Source of the DNA: Xenococcus sp. MO_188.B8
Lineage (GTDB): Bacteria > Cyanobacteriota > Cyanobacteriia > Cyanobacteriales > Xenococcaceae
NCBI GenBank assembly: GCA_030065615.1
Contig: JASJDR010000047.1
Span: 1-37,603, forward strand
DNA length: 37,603 nt
Direction: 5' to 3'
A program made the position numbers and the translations under genes. Positions 30,025 through 37,603 of the stretch are shown here, piece after piece (positions within the stretch are counted from its first letter, which is position 1; every line of letters begins with the position of its first letter). The notes beneath the pieces are model-generated. The model was given only the letters and a program-made list of their open reading frames with translations. It was not told the origin of the DNA and did not search any database.

Positions 30025-30708
30025 ATGAATTTATCAGAATTTGCTTTTAGGATTATTTTTTTGTTTATTCCAGGTCTTATAGCCTTTAACATTGTTAGCA
30101 ATCTTACCTTCCATAAAGAATATAAGACTGCTGATATTCTACTAGGTTCTTTGACTTATGGATTTATATGTTATTTGATTTATTTTTTCATATTCATCTT
30201 CATAAGTAGTGAATTAGGATTTTCTAATCAACCAACTTTTTATTTTGCAGAAAATTTAGAAAATATCAAAACACAATTAGATTTTAAGGAAATAACTATA
30301 ACTACTCTACTTGCAATCCCTATAGGTGTTGTTTTTTCAGCCTTCGTTAATTCTAAGTGGTTGTACAAATTTGCCAATAAAATAAACATCTCTAACAAGT
30401 TAGATGATTTAGGAGTATGGAATAGAGCTTTTGACTCGGAGTTAAATCACTGGATTGTTATCAGAGATGAACAAGCAGATACTATGTATCAGGGATGGGT
30501 TGATTCATTTTCTGATGGTTCAGATGAAAAAGAAATATTGCTTAGAGATGTAAAGGTCTTCAGAGAATCAAACGCGGAATTACTATATTTAGTTCCAGGT
30601 TTATATATTTCTTTCAATAATAAAGAAAATATTAAGATTGAGTTTCGATCTTGGCCATTCACCGACAATATAAGTATGGATTCGGTAAATGAGCAATTAA
30701 GTAATTAA
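30025..30708 (+). CDS. DUF6338-like membrane protein
   Basis: A 227-residue protein with three predicted membrane helices at about 9-26 (RIIFLFIPGLIAFNIV), 38-62 (LLGSLTYGFICYLIYFFIFIF) and 90-108 (ITTLLAIPIGVVFSAFV). The C-terminal half is soluble (GVWNRAFDSELNHWIVIRDE, then YQGWVDSFSDGSDEKEILLR). The N-terminal FIPG and the layout fit DUF6338 proteins, whose function is unknown. A 49-residue proline-rich microprotein is encoded 15 bases after the stop. I infer a two-gene unit. Confidence 0.65.
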   Translation: MNLSEFAFRIIFLFIPGLIAFNIVSNLTFHKEYKTADILLGSLTYGFICYLIYFFIFIFISSELGFSNQPTFYFAENLENIKTQLDFKEITITTLLAIPIGVVFSAFVNSKWLYKFANKINISNKLDDLGVWNRAFDSELNHWIVIRDEQADTMYQGWVDSFSDGSDEKEILLRDVKVFRESNAELLYLVPGLYISFNNKENIKIEFRSWPFTDNISMDSVNEQLSN

Positions 30709-30723
30709 TTAAATAAATTGGTT

Positions 30724-30873
30724 ATGATGAATATCAATATAAGTTATCATGAACATCAAAATACAAGTTATCCTGAACATCAGGATACAAATATAGCTAG
30801 AGGAGGGAAGAAGCAAGTTCCTCCCGAGCCACCACCACCACCTCCTAAACCGCCAAAGAAAGAGAAATCTTGA
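30724..30873 (+). CDS. Proline-rich microprotein
   Basis: 49 residues from ATG 30724 (a second ATG follows at once): a Tyr/His/Glu repeat (SYHEHQNT, SYPEHQDT), then ARGGKKQVPPEPPPPPPKPP and KKEKS. The YHEHQ/YPEHQ pair is encoded by an imperfect DNA tandem repeat. I recall similar short proline-rich proteins next to DUF6338 genes, but cannot check it. A polyproline tail could bind an SH3-like partner. Because it starts 15 bases after the membrane protein stop, co-transcription is likely. Confidence 0.5.
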   Translation: MMNINISYHEHQNTSYPEHQDTNIARGGKKQVPPEPPPPPPKPPKKEKS

Positions 30874-30974
30874 GCTTTCAAATTTCGGTTATCCCAACAC
30901 TTCAATTCCCACACTCTACCTTCATAAAGCGTTACAGTCAGAAGATATAACGATTAAACTGCAATATCTCATAT

Positions 30975-33125
30975 ATGACAAACGCAACCATTACAAAAAA
31001 TCCTCTATTAATAGGCAAAGGCTTACCTCCCTTCGATAAGATCGAACCATCCCATGTAGTTCCTGCAATGACTGAACTACTCAAGGAATTAGAAACAGAT
31101 TTAACCAACCTCGAAGCCAATGTAACTCCTACTTGGTCAGGCTTAGTCGAACCCCTAACAGCAATGGAAGAGAAGTTAGGCTGGAGTTGGGGTATTGTAG
31201 GACATTTGATGGGTGTGAAAAATAGTCCTGAACTCAGAGAAGCCTATGAGACAATGCAACCTGAAGTGGTGAAATTTTACAATAAACTTTCCCAAAGCAA
31301 ACCTCTCTACGAAGCTTTTAAAGAATTACGCCACAGTGCAGACTGGGATAAGTTTGAATCAGCACAACAACGTATTATCGAATCTTCCCTCAGAGATTTT
31401 GAACTGTCTGGTGTGGGTTTAGAAGGAGAAACTAAAGAGACATTTAACCAAATACAGTTAGAGTTAGCAGAATTATCAACTAAGTTTTCTAATAATGTTC
31501 TCGATGCGACTAAAGCTTTTAAACTAAAACTTACTGATAAAAAAGATGTAGAGGGTTTACCCGATAGTGCTTTAGGTTTAATGGCGCAAACCGCTAACCT
31601 CTCCCCCGACCCCTCTCCTACAGGAGAGGGGAGTAAAGAAGATTCTTCCACCCTCTCAGGGGGGACTGAGGGTGGTCAAGCGACTCCTGAAAACGGCCCT
31701 TGGGTGGTAACTTTAGATTATCCTAGTTACATTCCCTTTATGAAATATGCGACTAGTAGCGAATTACGGGAAAAACTCTACAAAGCTTTTCTGTCTCGCG
31801 CTTCTAGTGGAGAACTAGATAATAATCCTAATATAGATCGCATTTTAGAATTAAGACAAGAAAAGGCGAAGATTCTTGGCTTTGATACCTTTGCCGAACT
31901 CAGTTTAGCTCGGAAAATGGCTCCTGATGTTGAATCAGTAGATAAACTTTCCGAAGAATTGCGAGTTGTCAGTTACGATGCAGCACAGAAAGAGTTTGAA
32001 GAATTAAAAGCTTTTGCCGGGGTAGAAGATTTAAAACATTGGGATACTACCTATTGGTCGGAAAAGCAGAAAGAAGCTAAATTTGATTTTAAAGAAGAGG
32101 AATTACGTCCTTATTTTCCTTTACCTCAAGTTTTAGAGGGTTTATTCGGTTTAGCAAAGCGAATTTTTGGGGTAACAATTACTCCCGCCGATGGACAAGC
32201 GCCAGTATGGCATGAAGATGTGAGATATTTCCAAATTGATGATGAAGACGGTGTAACTATCGCTCATTTCTACCTCGATCCCTATTCTCGTCCCGCCGAA
32301 AAACGCGGTGGCGCTTGGATGAATGATTGCATTGGTAGGGCGAAAATGATCGTAGAGGGCAAAACCTCAACTCGTCTTCCTGTAGCTTATTTAATTTGTA
32401 ACCAAACTCCTCCCGTAAAAGATAAACCCAGCCTCATGACTTTTATGGAAGTAACTACTCTTTTCCATGAATTTGGTCACGGTTTACAACATATGCTCAC
32501 CACTATTGATTATGTTGGTGCAGCAGGGATTAATAATGTGGAATGGGATGCAGTGGAATTACCCAGTCAGTTTATGGAAAACTGGTGTTATGATCGCCCG
32601 ACTTTGTTTGGCATGGCAAAACATTATGAAACTGGCGAGACTTTACCCGAAGAATATTATCAAAAACTCTTAGCTGCTAAAAACTATATGAGTGGTTCTG
32701 GAATGTTGCGTCAGTTACATTTTGGCATGGTAGATATCGAATTACATCACCGCTATCAACCAGGAGGAGAGGAGACTCCTAGTGATGTGCGTCATAGAAT
32801 TGCCGAAACTACTACGGTTTTAAAACCCCTACCTGAAGATAAGTTCTTATGTGCTTTTGGACATATCTTTGCTGGTGGATATGCCGCAGGTTACTACAGT
32901 TACAAATGGGCGGAAGTTTTAAGTGCCGATGCTTTTGCCGCTTTTGAGGAAGTTGGTTTAGATAATGAAGAGGCGGTTGCTACTGTGGGTAAAAAATATC
33001 GCGACACAGTTCTTGCTTTAGGAGGAAGTTTACATCCGATGGAAGTATTTAAAAAATTCCGCGGCAGAGAACCCCAAACCGAACCATTATTAAGACATAG
33101 TGGTTTATTAGCGACCGCATCATAA
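30975..33125 (+). CDS. prlC: M3-family oligopeptidase (oligopeptidase A type)
   Basis: A 716-residue zinc metallopeptidase that cleaves short peptides in the cytoplasm. The zinc motif is LFHEFGHGLQH with H498, E499 and H502; the third ligand is in the GINNVEWDAVELPSQ region, and the substrate-binding Tyr-rich end FGHIFAGGYAAGYYSYKW is intact. It is near the usual length (about 680-700) but has an insert at about 207-240 (LSPDPSPTGEGS...TLSGGTEGG) encoded by palindromic repeat DNA at 31593-31680. The insert lies between two helical blocks and keeps the frame. Monocistronic. Confidence 0.93.
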   Translation: MTNATITKNPLLIGKGLPPFDKIEPSHVVPAMTELLKELETDLTNLEANVTPTWSGLVEPLTAMEEKLGWSWGIVGHLMGVKNSPELREAYETMQPEVVKFYNKLSQSKPLYEAFKELRHSADWDKFESAQQRIIESSLRDFELSGVGLEGETKETFNQIQLELAELSTKFSNNVLDATKAFKLKLTDKKDVEGLPDSALGLMAQTANLSPDPSPTGEGSKEDSSTLSGGTEGGQATPENGPWVVTLDYPSYIPFMKYATSSELREKLYKAFLSRASSGELDNNPNIDRILELRQEKAKILGFDTFAELSLARKMAPDVESVDKLSEELRVVSYDAAQKEFEELKAFAGVEDLKHWDTTYWSEKQKEAKFDFKEEELRPYFPLPQVLEGLFGLAKRIFGVTITPADGQAPVWHEDVRYFQIDDEDGVTIAHFYLDPYSRPAEKRGGAWMNDCIGRAKMIVEGKTSTRLPVAYLICNQTPPVKDKPSLMTFMEVTTLFHEFGHGLQHMLTTIDYVGAAGINNVEWDAVELPSQFMENWCYDRPTLFGMAKHYETGETLPEEYYQKLLAAKNYMSGSGMLRQLHFGMVDIELHHRYQPGGEETPSDVRHRIAETTTVLKPLPEDKFLCAFGHIFAGGYAAGYYSYKWAEVLSADAFAAFEEVGLDNEEAVATVGKKYRDTVLALGGSLHPMEVFKKFRGREPQTEPLLRHSGLLATAS
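31597..31676. repeat. Palindromic repeats translated inside the oligopeptidase gene
   Basis: CCCCTCTCCT (31608-31617 region) pairs with AGGAGAGGGG (31622-31631 region). CCACCCTCTCAG pairs with CTGAGGGTGG (about 31649-31675). Both are in frame with the host gene and translated as a Ser/Gly/Pro/Thr-rich loop. Confidence 0.75.
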
Positions 33126-33184
33126 TTACTTTTGTCAGGGTGGGTATTGCCCACCCTAATATCTTGAATATTTGATATTTGACA

Positions 33185-33502
33185 CTAATTTACGGGAAAG
33201 TCATCTTCTATATTACGGACTAATCGACGACAACCAGCACAATCACAACCATAGAGATCAATCGCTTTGTCTCCTTCGCGATCTACACTTTCGATCATTG
33301 CTGGGTCATATTCACTACAGCTACAGTCAAAAAAGGGATAGTCTGTGTCGCTAGCAGGAATTTCCACCGCCGCATTAATATCGGATATGGGTGCAGTAAA
33401 AACATATTCGGTCGTACTATTTGCTTGAGCAGGATTAGTAGCAAGCAAAGTTAAAGCAATCGAACTAGAACAGCCTAAAACAGTTAATAATTTGCGATCC
33501 AT
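33185..33502 (-). CDS. Small secreted Cys-rich protein, unknown function
   Basis: A 105-residue protein with a signal peptide (LLTVLGCSSSIALTLLATNP, cleavage near AQA-N). The mature part has five cysteines in a CSC and a CDCAGC arrangement (FFDCSCSEYDP, then YGCDCAGCRRLVRN). CxCxxC could bind a metal or form disulfides in the periplasm or lumen. The cysteine within the signal peptide (GCSS) is not in a clear lipobox. I do not recognise the family. It stands alone, convergent with the oligopeptidase gene. Confidence 0.75.
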   Translation of the reverse strand: MDRKLLTVLGCSSSIALTLLATNPAQANSTTEYVFTAPISDINAAVEIPASDTDYPFFDCSCSEYDPAMIESVDREGDKAIDLYGCDCAGCRRLVRNIEDDFPVN

Positions 33503-33621
33503 GACTATTATTATTGATTAATGTGTTGAAAGTAAGCCGTGGCTTAAAGTCTAGCATAACAAAAGTTTTATTAAGTTTTTTCCCCATCTTCTTAATCTTC
33601 CTCAATCTTCAATTGTTCTTT

Positions 33622-34467
33622 CTATTGTTCTAAATTGTGATGATAAAGAGTCCGAATGGGATAAGGAATATTAATATTAGCTGCATCAAGAGCTTTTTTG
33701 ATAGCTATTATGGCTTGGGTTTGAACGTAGCGCACTTGTTTTTCTTGTGAACTAGTCCAATAGCGCACCACAAAATCAATGGAACTATCACCAAAATTAG
33801 CTAAATCAATCTCGGGAAAAGGTTCCTTAAGAACTCCATCTAAATTTTGAATAGTTGCTGTTAAAATTTTAGTGGCTTCTGGTAAAGAAGTATCGTAGTC
33901 TACCCCAACCCCTAAATCGGTTCTTCTAAAAGAATATGCCGTAAACACTTTAACCGCATTGGTAAAGACTGTAGAGTTAGGCAATAAAACTTTTTCCCCG
34001 TTATAAGTATAAATTTGAGTAGTACGAATACTGATATGTTTGATGATACCTTGATAGCCATCAATAATTACTTCATCCCCAATAAGAAATGGTTCTTCAA
34101 TTAAAAGAATAATCCCCGCTAGAAAATTTTTAAAGATGTCCTGAAAAGCAAAACCGACCGCAACCGAACCGACCCCTAAAGTTGCAACTATATCTCTCAA
34201 TTCAAAACTGGGAAAAGCTAAAACACAAGACACTAAAATGCCTAATGTCCAGACTCCAACTTTAGCGGCTTTTGTTAAAAGCACCTGCAAAGAAGTGCTT
34301 TTAACAACTCTTTTTGTGGTTTCAGCTACTATCTTTTCTGTAATCTGAACTGCATATTTTGTTAAAAATAAAATAATTACAGCTGATAACAAGCTAGGAA
34401 AATGTTTAATAATCTCACCTAATAAGTCATGCAAACTATTGACTACAGTTTCAATAACTCTATTCAC
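33622..34467 (-). CDS. Small-conductance mechanosensitive channel (MscS family)
   Basis: A 281-residue MscS-like channel that opens under membrane tension. It has membrane helices at about 20-40 (HFPSLLSAVIILFLTKYAV) and 68-90 (VGVWTLGILVSCVLAF), then the pore helix (TLGVGSVAVGFAFQDIFKN), followed by the beta domain signature LIEEPFLIGDEVIIDGYQG and LLPNSTVFTNAV. The C-terminal alpha/beta domain is complete. Length fits MscS. It is on the same strand as ubiD, 140 bases upstream, but probably separate. Confidence 0.93.
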   Translation of the reverse strand: MNRVIETVVNSLHDLLGEIIKHFPSLLSAVIILFLTKYAVQITEKIVAETTKRVVKSTSLQVLLTKAAKVGVWTLGILVSCVLAFPSFELRDIVATLGVGSVAVGFAFQDIFKNFLAGIILLIEEPFLIGDEVIIDGYQGIIKHISIRTTQIYTYNGEKVLLPNSTVFTNAVKVFTAYSFRRTDLGVGVDYDTSLPEATKILTATIQNLDGVLKEPFPEIDLANFGDSSIDFVVRYWTSSQEKQVRYVQTQAIIAIKKALDAANINIPYPIRTLYHHNLEQ

Positions 34468-34607
34468 AACTAAACCTCAGAAAGATAGTGACAGTATGTT
34501 TTAACATTTTTTAATGCTTACTGTTAAGTTGTTTTCTGAGAGGAAATTAGTATTTTTTATTAAGAGATTTTTGGTTAATGGCTAATTGATAACTGTTATT
34601 GATTCCT

Positions 34608-36116
34608 TTATTTGAGATCATAACCAAATAAATTAGCATTCACTTCCGAGAGATCAAGATCTCCTAAACCATATTCCTGCCAACGCCGAGACACTATTTC
34701 TGCGGTGTCAGGATCGGACTCTAAAGGTTCACCCCATTCATGATTTGTCTCAGGAGGAATTTTGGTTGTGGCATCAATTCCCATTCGTCCGCCTAAACCA
34801 ATTTTGGCACTGGCAAAATCTAGAGTATCAAAGGGAGTATCGGGGAGAATAAAAACATCACGGGAAGGATCGACTTTGGAAGAAATTGCCCAGACTACCT
34901 GACGAGGATCGCGAATATTAATTTCTTTATCCACCACAATGACAAATTTAGTATAAGTAAACTGGGGTAAAGCACTCCAAAAAGCTAAGGCAGCTCTTCT
35001 AGCTTGTCCAGGATAGGCTTTATCGATCGAGATAATAGCTGCTTTATAACTTAAAGCTTCCATTGGCAAAAAGAAATCGGCGATTTCCGAAACTTGCTGG
35101 CGTAATATAGGCGTATAAATGCGGTTAAGCGCGATCGCCATCATCGCTTCTTCTTTAGGGGGGCGACCACTAAAAGTAGTAAGATAGATAGGATTTTGAC
35201 GATGCGTCATGCAGTGGAAGCGCACCAGAGGAGAATCTTCCACCCCGCCATAATAGCCCATATGATCGCCAAAAGGGCCATCGGGTAAAACTTCACCTGG
35301 CGTAATGGTTCCTTCTAGAACAAATTCTGAATCGGCGGGGACTTCCAAATCTACTGTTTTACATTTAGCAAGTTTGACCCCGCTGCCGCCATACAAACCA
35401 GCAAATAACCATTCTGATAAATCTACAGGAATCGGGGTGGCTGCTGCCATAATGATCAGAGGATCTACCCCTAACGCGATCGCGATTTCTAGTTTTTTTC
35501 CTGCTTCGGCGGCTTTGCGTAGATGTCTGGCACCTCCCCTGACTGAGAGCCAGTGAACCGTCATGGTTGTCTTAGATTGCAATTGTAAACGATATACCCC
35601 TACGTTCGGTGTCCCTGTGTCACAATCTTTAGTGATTACTAATCCCAGAGTAATAATTTTCCCTGCATCCCCCGCATAAGGACGAATCATCGGGATTTTG
35701 CTTAAATCTAAATCTGCTTCTTCAATCACTACCTGTTGGCAAGGAGGAAAAAAGTCTCTTCCTGGTTTTGCTTTAATCACATCAAAGAGAACTTTCCCAA
35801 AATCTACCGCTTGAGATATCTTCTTCGGCGGTTTCGGTTGCTGCAACATGGCTAACTTACTTCCTAAATCCTCTAACTCTTGAGGTTGTTGCATATTCAT
35901 CGCCCAACATATCCTTTCTACTGTCCCCATCAAGTTTACGGCGACAGGGAAAGGTGAGCCTTTAACATTTTCGAATAATAATCCAGGACCTCCTACTTGC
36001 AGCATCCGATTAGAAATCTCTGCTATTTCCAAATCTCCATCTACCAAAGCGTTGATGCGTTTGAGTTGTCCTCTTTCTTCTAAAATTTTAATGAATCCTC
36101 GTAAGTCCCTAGCCAT
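34608..36116 (-). CDS. ubiD: UbiD-family prenylated-FMN-dependent decarboxylase
   Basis: A 502-residue UbiD decarboxylase that uses prenylated FMN. It begins MARDLRGFIKILEERGQLKR and has GGPGLLFENVKGSPFPVAVN, the family blocks, then VGVYRLQLQSKTTMTVHW (cofactor region), and the acidic active-site part FVLEGTITPGEVLPDGPFGD. In cyanobacteria this enzyme decarboxylates 4-hydroxy-3-prenylbenzoate in plastoquinone synthesis (family knowledge). The length matches, and no defect is seen. No ubiX is in the window. Confidence 0.95.
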   Translation of the reverse strand: MARDLRGFIKILEERGQLKRINALVDGDLEIAEISNRMLQVGGPGLLFENVKGSPFPVAVNLMGTVERICWAMNMQQPQELEDLGSKLAMLQQPKPPKKISQAVDFGKVLFDVIKAKPGRDFFPPCQQVVIEEADLDLSKIPMIRPYAGDAGKIITLGLVITKDCDTGTPNVGVYRLQLQSKTTMTVHWLSVRGGARHLRKAAEAGKKLEIAIALGVDPLIIMAAATPIPVDLSEWLFAGLYGGSGVKLAKCKTVDLEVPADSEFVLEGTITPGEVLPDGPFGDHMGYYGGVEDSPLVRFHCMTHRQNPIYLTTFSGRPPKEEAMMAIALNRIYTPILRQQVSEIADFFLPMEALSYKAAIISIDKAYPGQARRAALAFWSALPQFTYTKFVIVVDKEINIRDPRQVVWAISSKVDPSRDVFILPDTPFDTLDFASAKIGLGGRMGIDATTKIPPETNHEWGEPLESDPDTAEIVSRRWQEYGLGDLDLSEVNANLFGYDLK

Positions 36117-36322
36117 AAGTTAAGAAATATAAAGTTTACTTTATTTATTATGAACTGATTAACCCCTGACGGGGAAGTCAAAACTAATTCCATTCATTAA
36201 AACTAAATAACTTAGAGCTATTTAAGGTAGCGATCGCTCTATACGATTATATAAGTAAGCAAATTTAAATTACCCTATAAGTAGATTTACGAAAATAAAT
36301 TACCTAGTAAAGATAGGGAACA

Positions 36323-37246
36323 ATGAAAAAGGATTTTCAATTTTCAATTGCAATGAATAATCCAGATTTTATTGTATTAGCCCAACATGGCTGGTCTGAT
36401 AATGGTAATGATATGGGTAAATTAGCCCAAGCTGTGGCAACGGCAGAGACTTTCGTAATTGCCCCAAGTTTAGGCGTATTAAAAACCTATTGGCGCATCG
36501 AACCTTTAATTCAAAAATTAGAAAAAATTGCCCTCGAAGCCATTAATCAATATCCCAAGCTTTCTCTGCGCATGATGGGGCATTCTATGGGAGGTTTAAT
36601 CTGTGTTGAATTGCTCCATCGTCATCCTGAATTATGGCATCGGATACATTCTCTAGTTGTCATCGGTTCTCCTATGGGTGGCTCTTATATTGCCAGAATG
36701 ATCGATCCCTTGGGAATTGGCATTGGTATGGCTCGGGATTTGGGGAAAAACCGTCGCGAAATCGCTACCAAGATTGCCCAAAATATCCCTACTTTGGCGA
36801 TCGCAGGTGACCTCGGTTTTGGCACTGATGGTTTGGTAACGGTGGAGAACACTAAATTTACTAACTCCAAGTTTATCCTTATTCCCGGAGGCGCTCATGC
36901 AGCCTTGAAACGCAATCGCAGATTAATCCCAATTATTCAAGACTTTTGGCTCAATCCTCAAATATCTGATGCTCCAGAAGATAGTTTAGTGACTAGAATA
37001 ATTCAGCGTTTACAAAAGGTACCAGGAATGACCGATGCCCATTATCAGAATTTTGAGCGATCGCAATCTTACTACATCTTTCCTGAGAAAATTCAGATTC
37101 GTACCTGGAAAAACTCAGCAGGAGTAGATTATGTGTTTGTCGCCGATGACTTAGGAAAATGTCTGTATGGCGGCTATGTCGGTTGGTTACACGCCAGCCA
37201 ATTACGCCTAACTCTAGCAGAGTTAAAAACAATTGCGCTGTTATGA
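36323..37246 (+). CDS. Lipase-like alpha/beta hydrolase
   Basis: A 307-residue hydrolase: VLAQHGWSDNGNDMGKLAQA (oxyanion region), nucleophile Ser in MMGHSMGGLICVELL, then VVIGSPMGGSYIARM, likely Asp in GDLGFGTDGLVTVEN and His in PGGAHAALKR. GSPMGG and the terms of the core are like triacylglycerol lipase/PGAP1-type proteins. ATG 36323 is used; ATG 36353 is an alternative. No signal peptide. The C-terminal 90 residues (YYIFPEKIQIRTWKNSAG) are an added region of unknown role. Confidence 0.8.
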   Translation: MKKDFQFSIAMNNPDFIVLAQHGWSDNGNDMGKLAQAVATAETFVIAPSLGVLKTYWRIEPLIQKLEKIALEAINQYPKLSLRMMGHSMGGLICVELLHRHPELWHRIHSLVVIGSPMGGSYIARMIDPLGIGIGMARDLGKNRREIATKIAQNIPTLAIAGDLGFGTDGLVTVENTKFTNSKFILIPGGAHAALKRNRRLIPIIQDFWLNPQISDAPEDSLVTRIIQRLQKVPGMTDAHYQNFERSQSYYIFPEKIQIRTWKNSAGVDYVFVADDLGKCLYGGYVGWLHASQLRLTLAELKTIALL

Positions 37247-37297
37247 ATATCGCTGCAAAGTACCCAGATAATTATGACCAAGTTAAAAGAGAACTTT

Positions 37298-37413
37298 TTA
37301 CTTCAAACCCAGCTTTTTCCGCAGCCAAGTAGCACCCATAAACAATAGGGGAGCGATCGCCAATCCCGTAATAATTAGATGTCCGGGAAAGTGAAAATAT
37401 AAATACCACAGAA
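37298..37413 (-). pseudogene. C-terminal end of a membrane protein gene cut by a TnpB element
   Basis: On the minus strand, LWYLYFHFPGHLIITGLAIA, then PLLFMGATWLRKKLGLK and TAA at 37300-37298. It is one membrane helix with a basic end. The frame is broken at 37414 by the right end of an IS200/IS605-type element; the rest of the gene, if present, lies beyond the window. Family not recognised. Confidence 0.55.
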
Positions 37414-37603
37414 TTGACTACTCACCCGCATAAATGACGGGTGATTCTAATAAGGAAGTTTCGTGACGGCTTGAAACGCCGTCACTACACATTTTATTCT
37501 TATTAGCTGACCAGAGCTTTAATCTCTGGGGCGCAGTCAATAACGCCCTACTCACTCGCTTAAGGTTTATGCATTCAAGGCTACTTAAGTTTGTGGCTAC
37601 TTT
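37414..37603 (-). mobile_element. IS200/IS605-type element, right end (cut by window edge)
   Basis: The element ends at TCAA (37417-37414 on the minus strand) directly after the tnpB stop. ACCCG/CGGGT (37424-37428, 37438-37442) forms the terminal hairpin, and GTGACGGC/GCCGTCAC (37463-37470, 37478-37485) a second one. Both lie where the omega RNA scaffold is normally encoded. Confidence 0.7.
37418..37603 (-). CDS. tnpB: TnpB C-terminus (cut by right window edge)
   Basis: 61 codons on the minus strand: KVATNLSSLECINLKRVSRA, then LLTAPQRLKLWSANK and the end ESPVIYAGE, TAG. This is the usual C-terminal tail of cyanobacterial TnpB. The catalytic part is outside the window. It faces left into the lipase gene region and interrupts a membrane protein gene. 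Confidence 0.75.
   Translation of the reverse strand, partial: KVATNLSSLECINLKRVSRALLTAPQRLKLWSANKNKMCSDGVSSRHETSLLESPVIYAGE

Overview
The window looks like chromosomal DNA of an AT-rich cyanobacterium. Evidence: the HIP1 octamer GCGATCGC is scattered through both strands, there is a group 2 sigma factor of cyanobacterial type, a UbiD decarboxylase, DUF1400 and IS200/IS605 proteins of cyanobacterial type, and dense short palindromic repeats and MITEs of the kind common in filamentous and baeocyte-forming cyanobacteria. I cannot name the genus from sequence alone. No rRNA, tRNA or CRISPR array was seen.

Layout. 1-1720: two colliding IS200/IS605-type elements (a tnpB tail, a frameshifted and truncated tnpB, an intact-looking tnpA). 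1950-2815: a clipped HigA-like gene, then a stand-alone colicin E3-type RNase with a likely immunity partner. 2878-4767: an IS4-family (IS50-like) element, broken by several frameshifts, that has cut the end of a REP-associated (RAYT) transposase gene. 4966-9207: housekeeping genes priA (minus) and a sigC-like sigma factor (plus). 9208-10978: a Gly/Arg/Asn-rich reading frame split by a MITE, and a secreted protein. 10979-13483: an unusual fusion of a DUF1400 alpha/beta hydrolase with a periplasmic solute-binding domain. 13484-16958: repeats and MITEs around a subtilisin-family protease and a small membrane-anchored propeptide-like protein, then a wrecked mgtE. 16959-27178: a remnant of a SpoIIE-type phosphatase gene, a two-gene unit (acetoacetate decarboxylase-like and FAD amine-oxidase-like), and a 1769-residue kinase-ATPase-GAF-phosphatase protein. 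27237-29835: a cluster of toxin-antitoxin genes in which most toxins are damaged and most antitoxins survive. 30025-37246: a DUF6338-like membrane protein with a proline-rich microprotein, an M3 oligopeptidase, a Cys-rich secreted protein, an MscS channel, ubiD and a lipase-like hydrolase. 37298-37603: the tail of a membrane protein gene cut by a third TnpB element that runs off the window.

The main themes are: (1) small mobile repeats that enter coding sequences, in three cases exactly at a GATCGC/HIP1 site, sometimes keeping the frame; (2) toxin decay with antitoxin retention; (3) candidate protein systems worth testing: the E3-type RNase with its DUF7683-like partner, the S8 protease with a separate I9-like inhibitor, the hydrolase-receptor fusion, and the kinase-phosphatase giant together with its shrunken paralogue.
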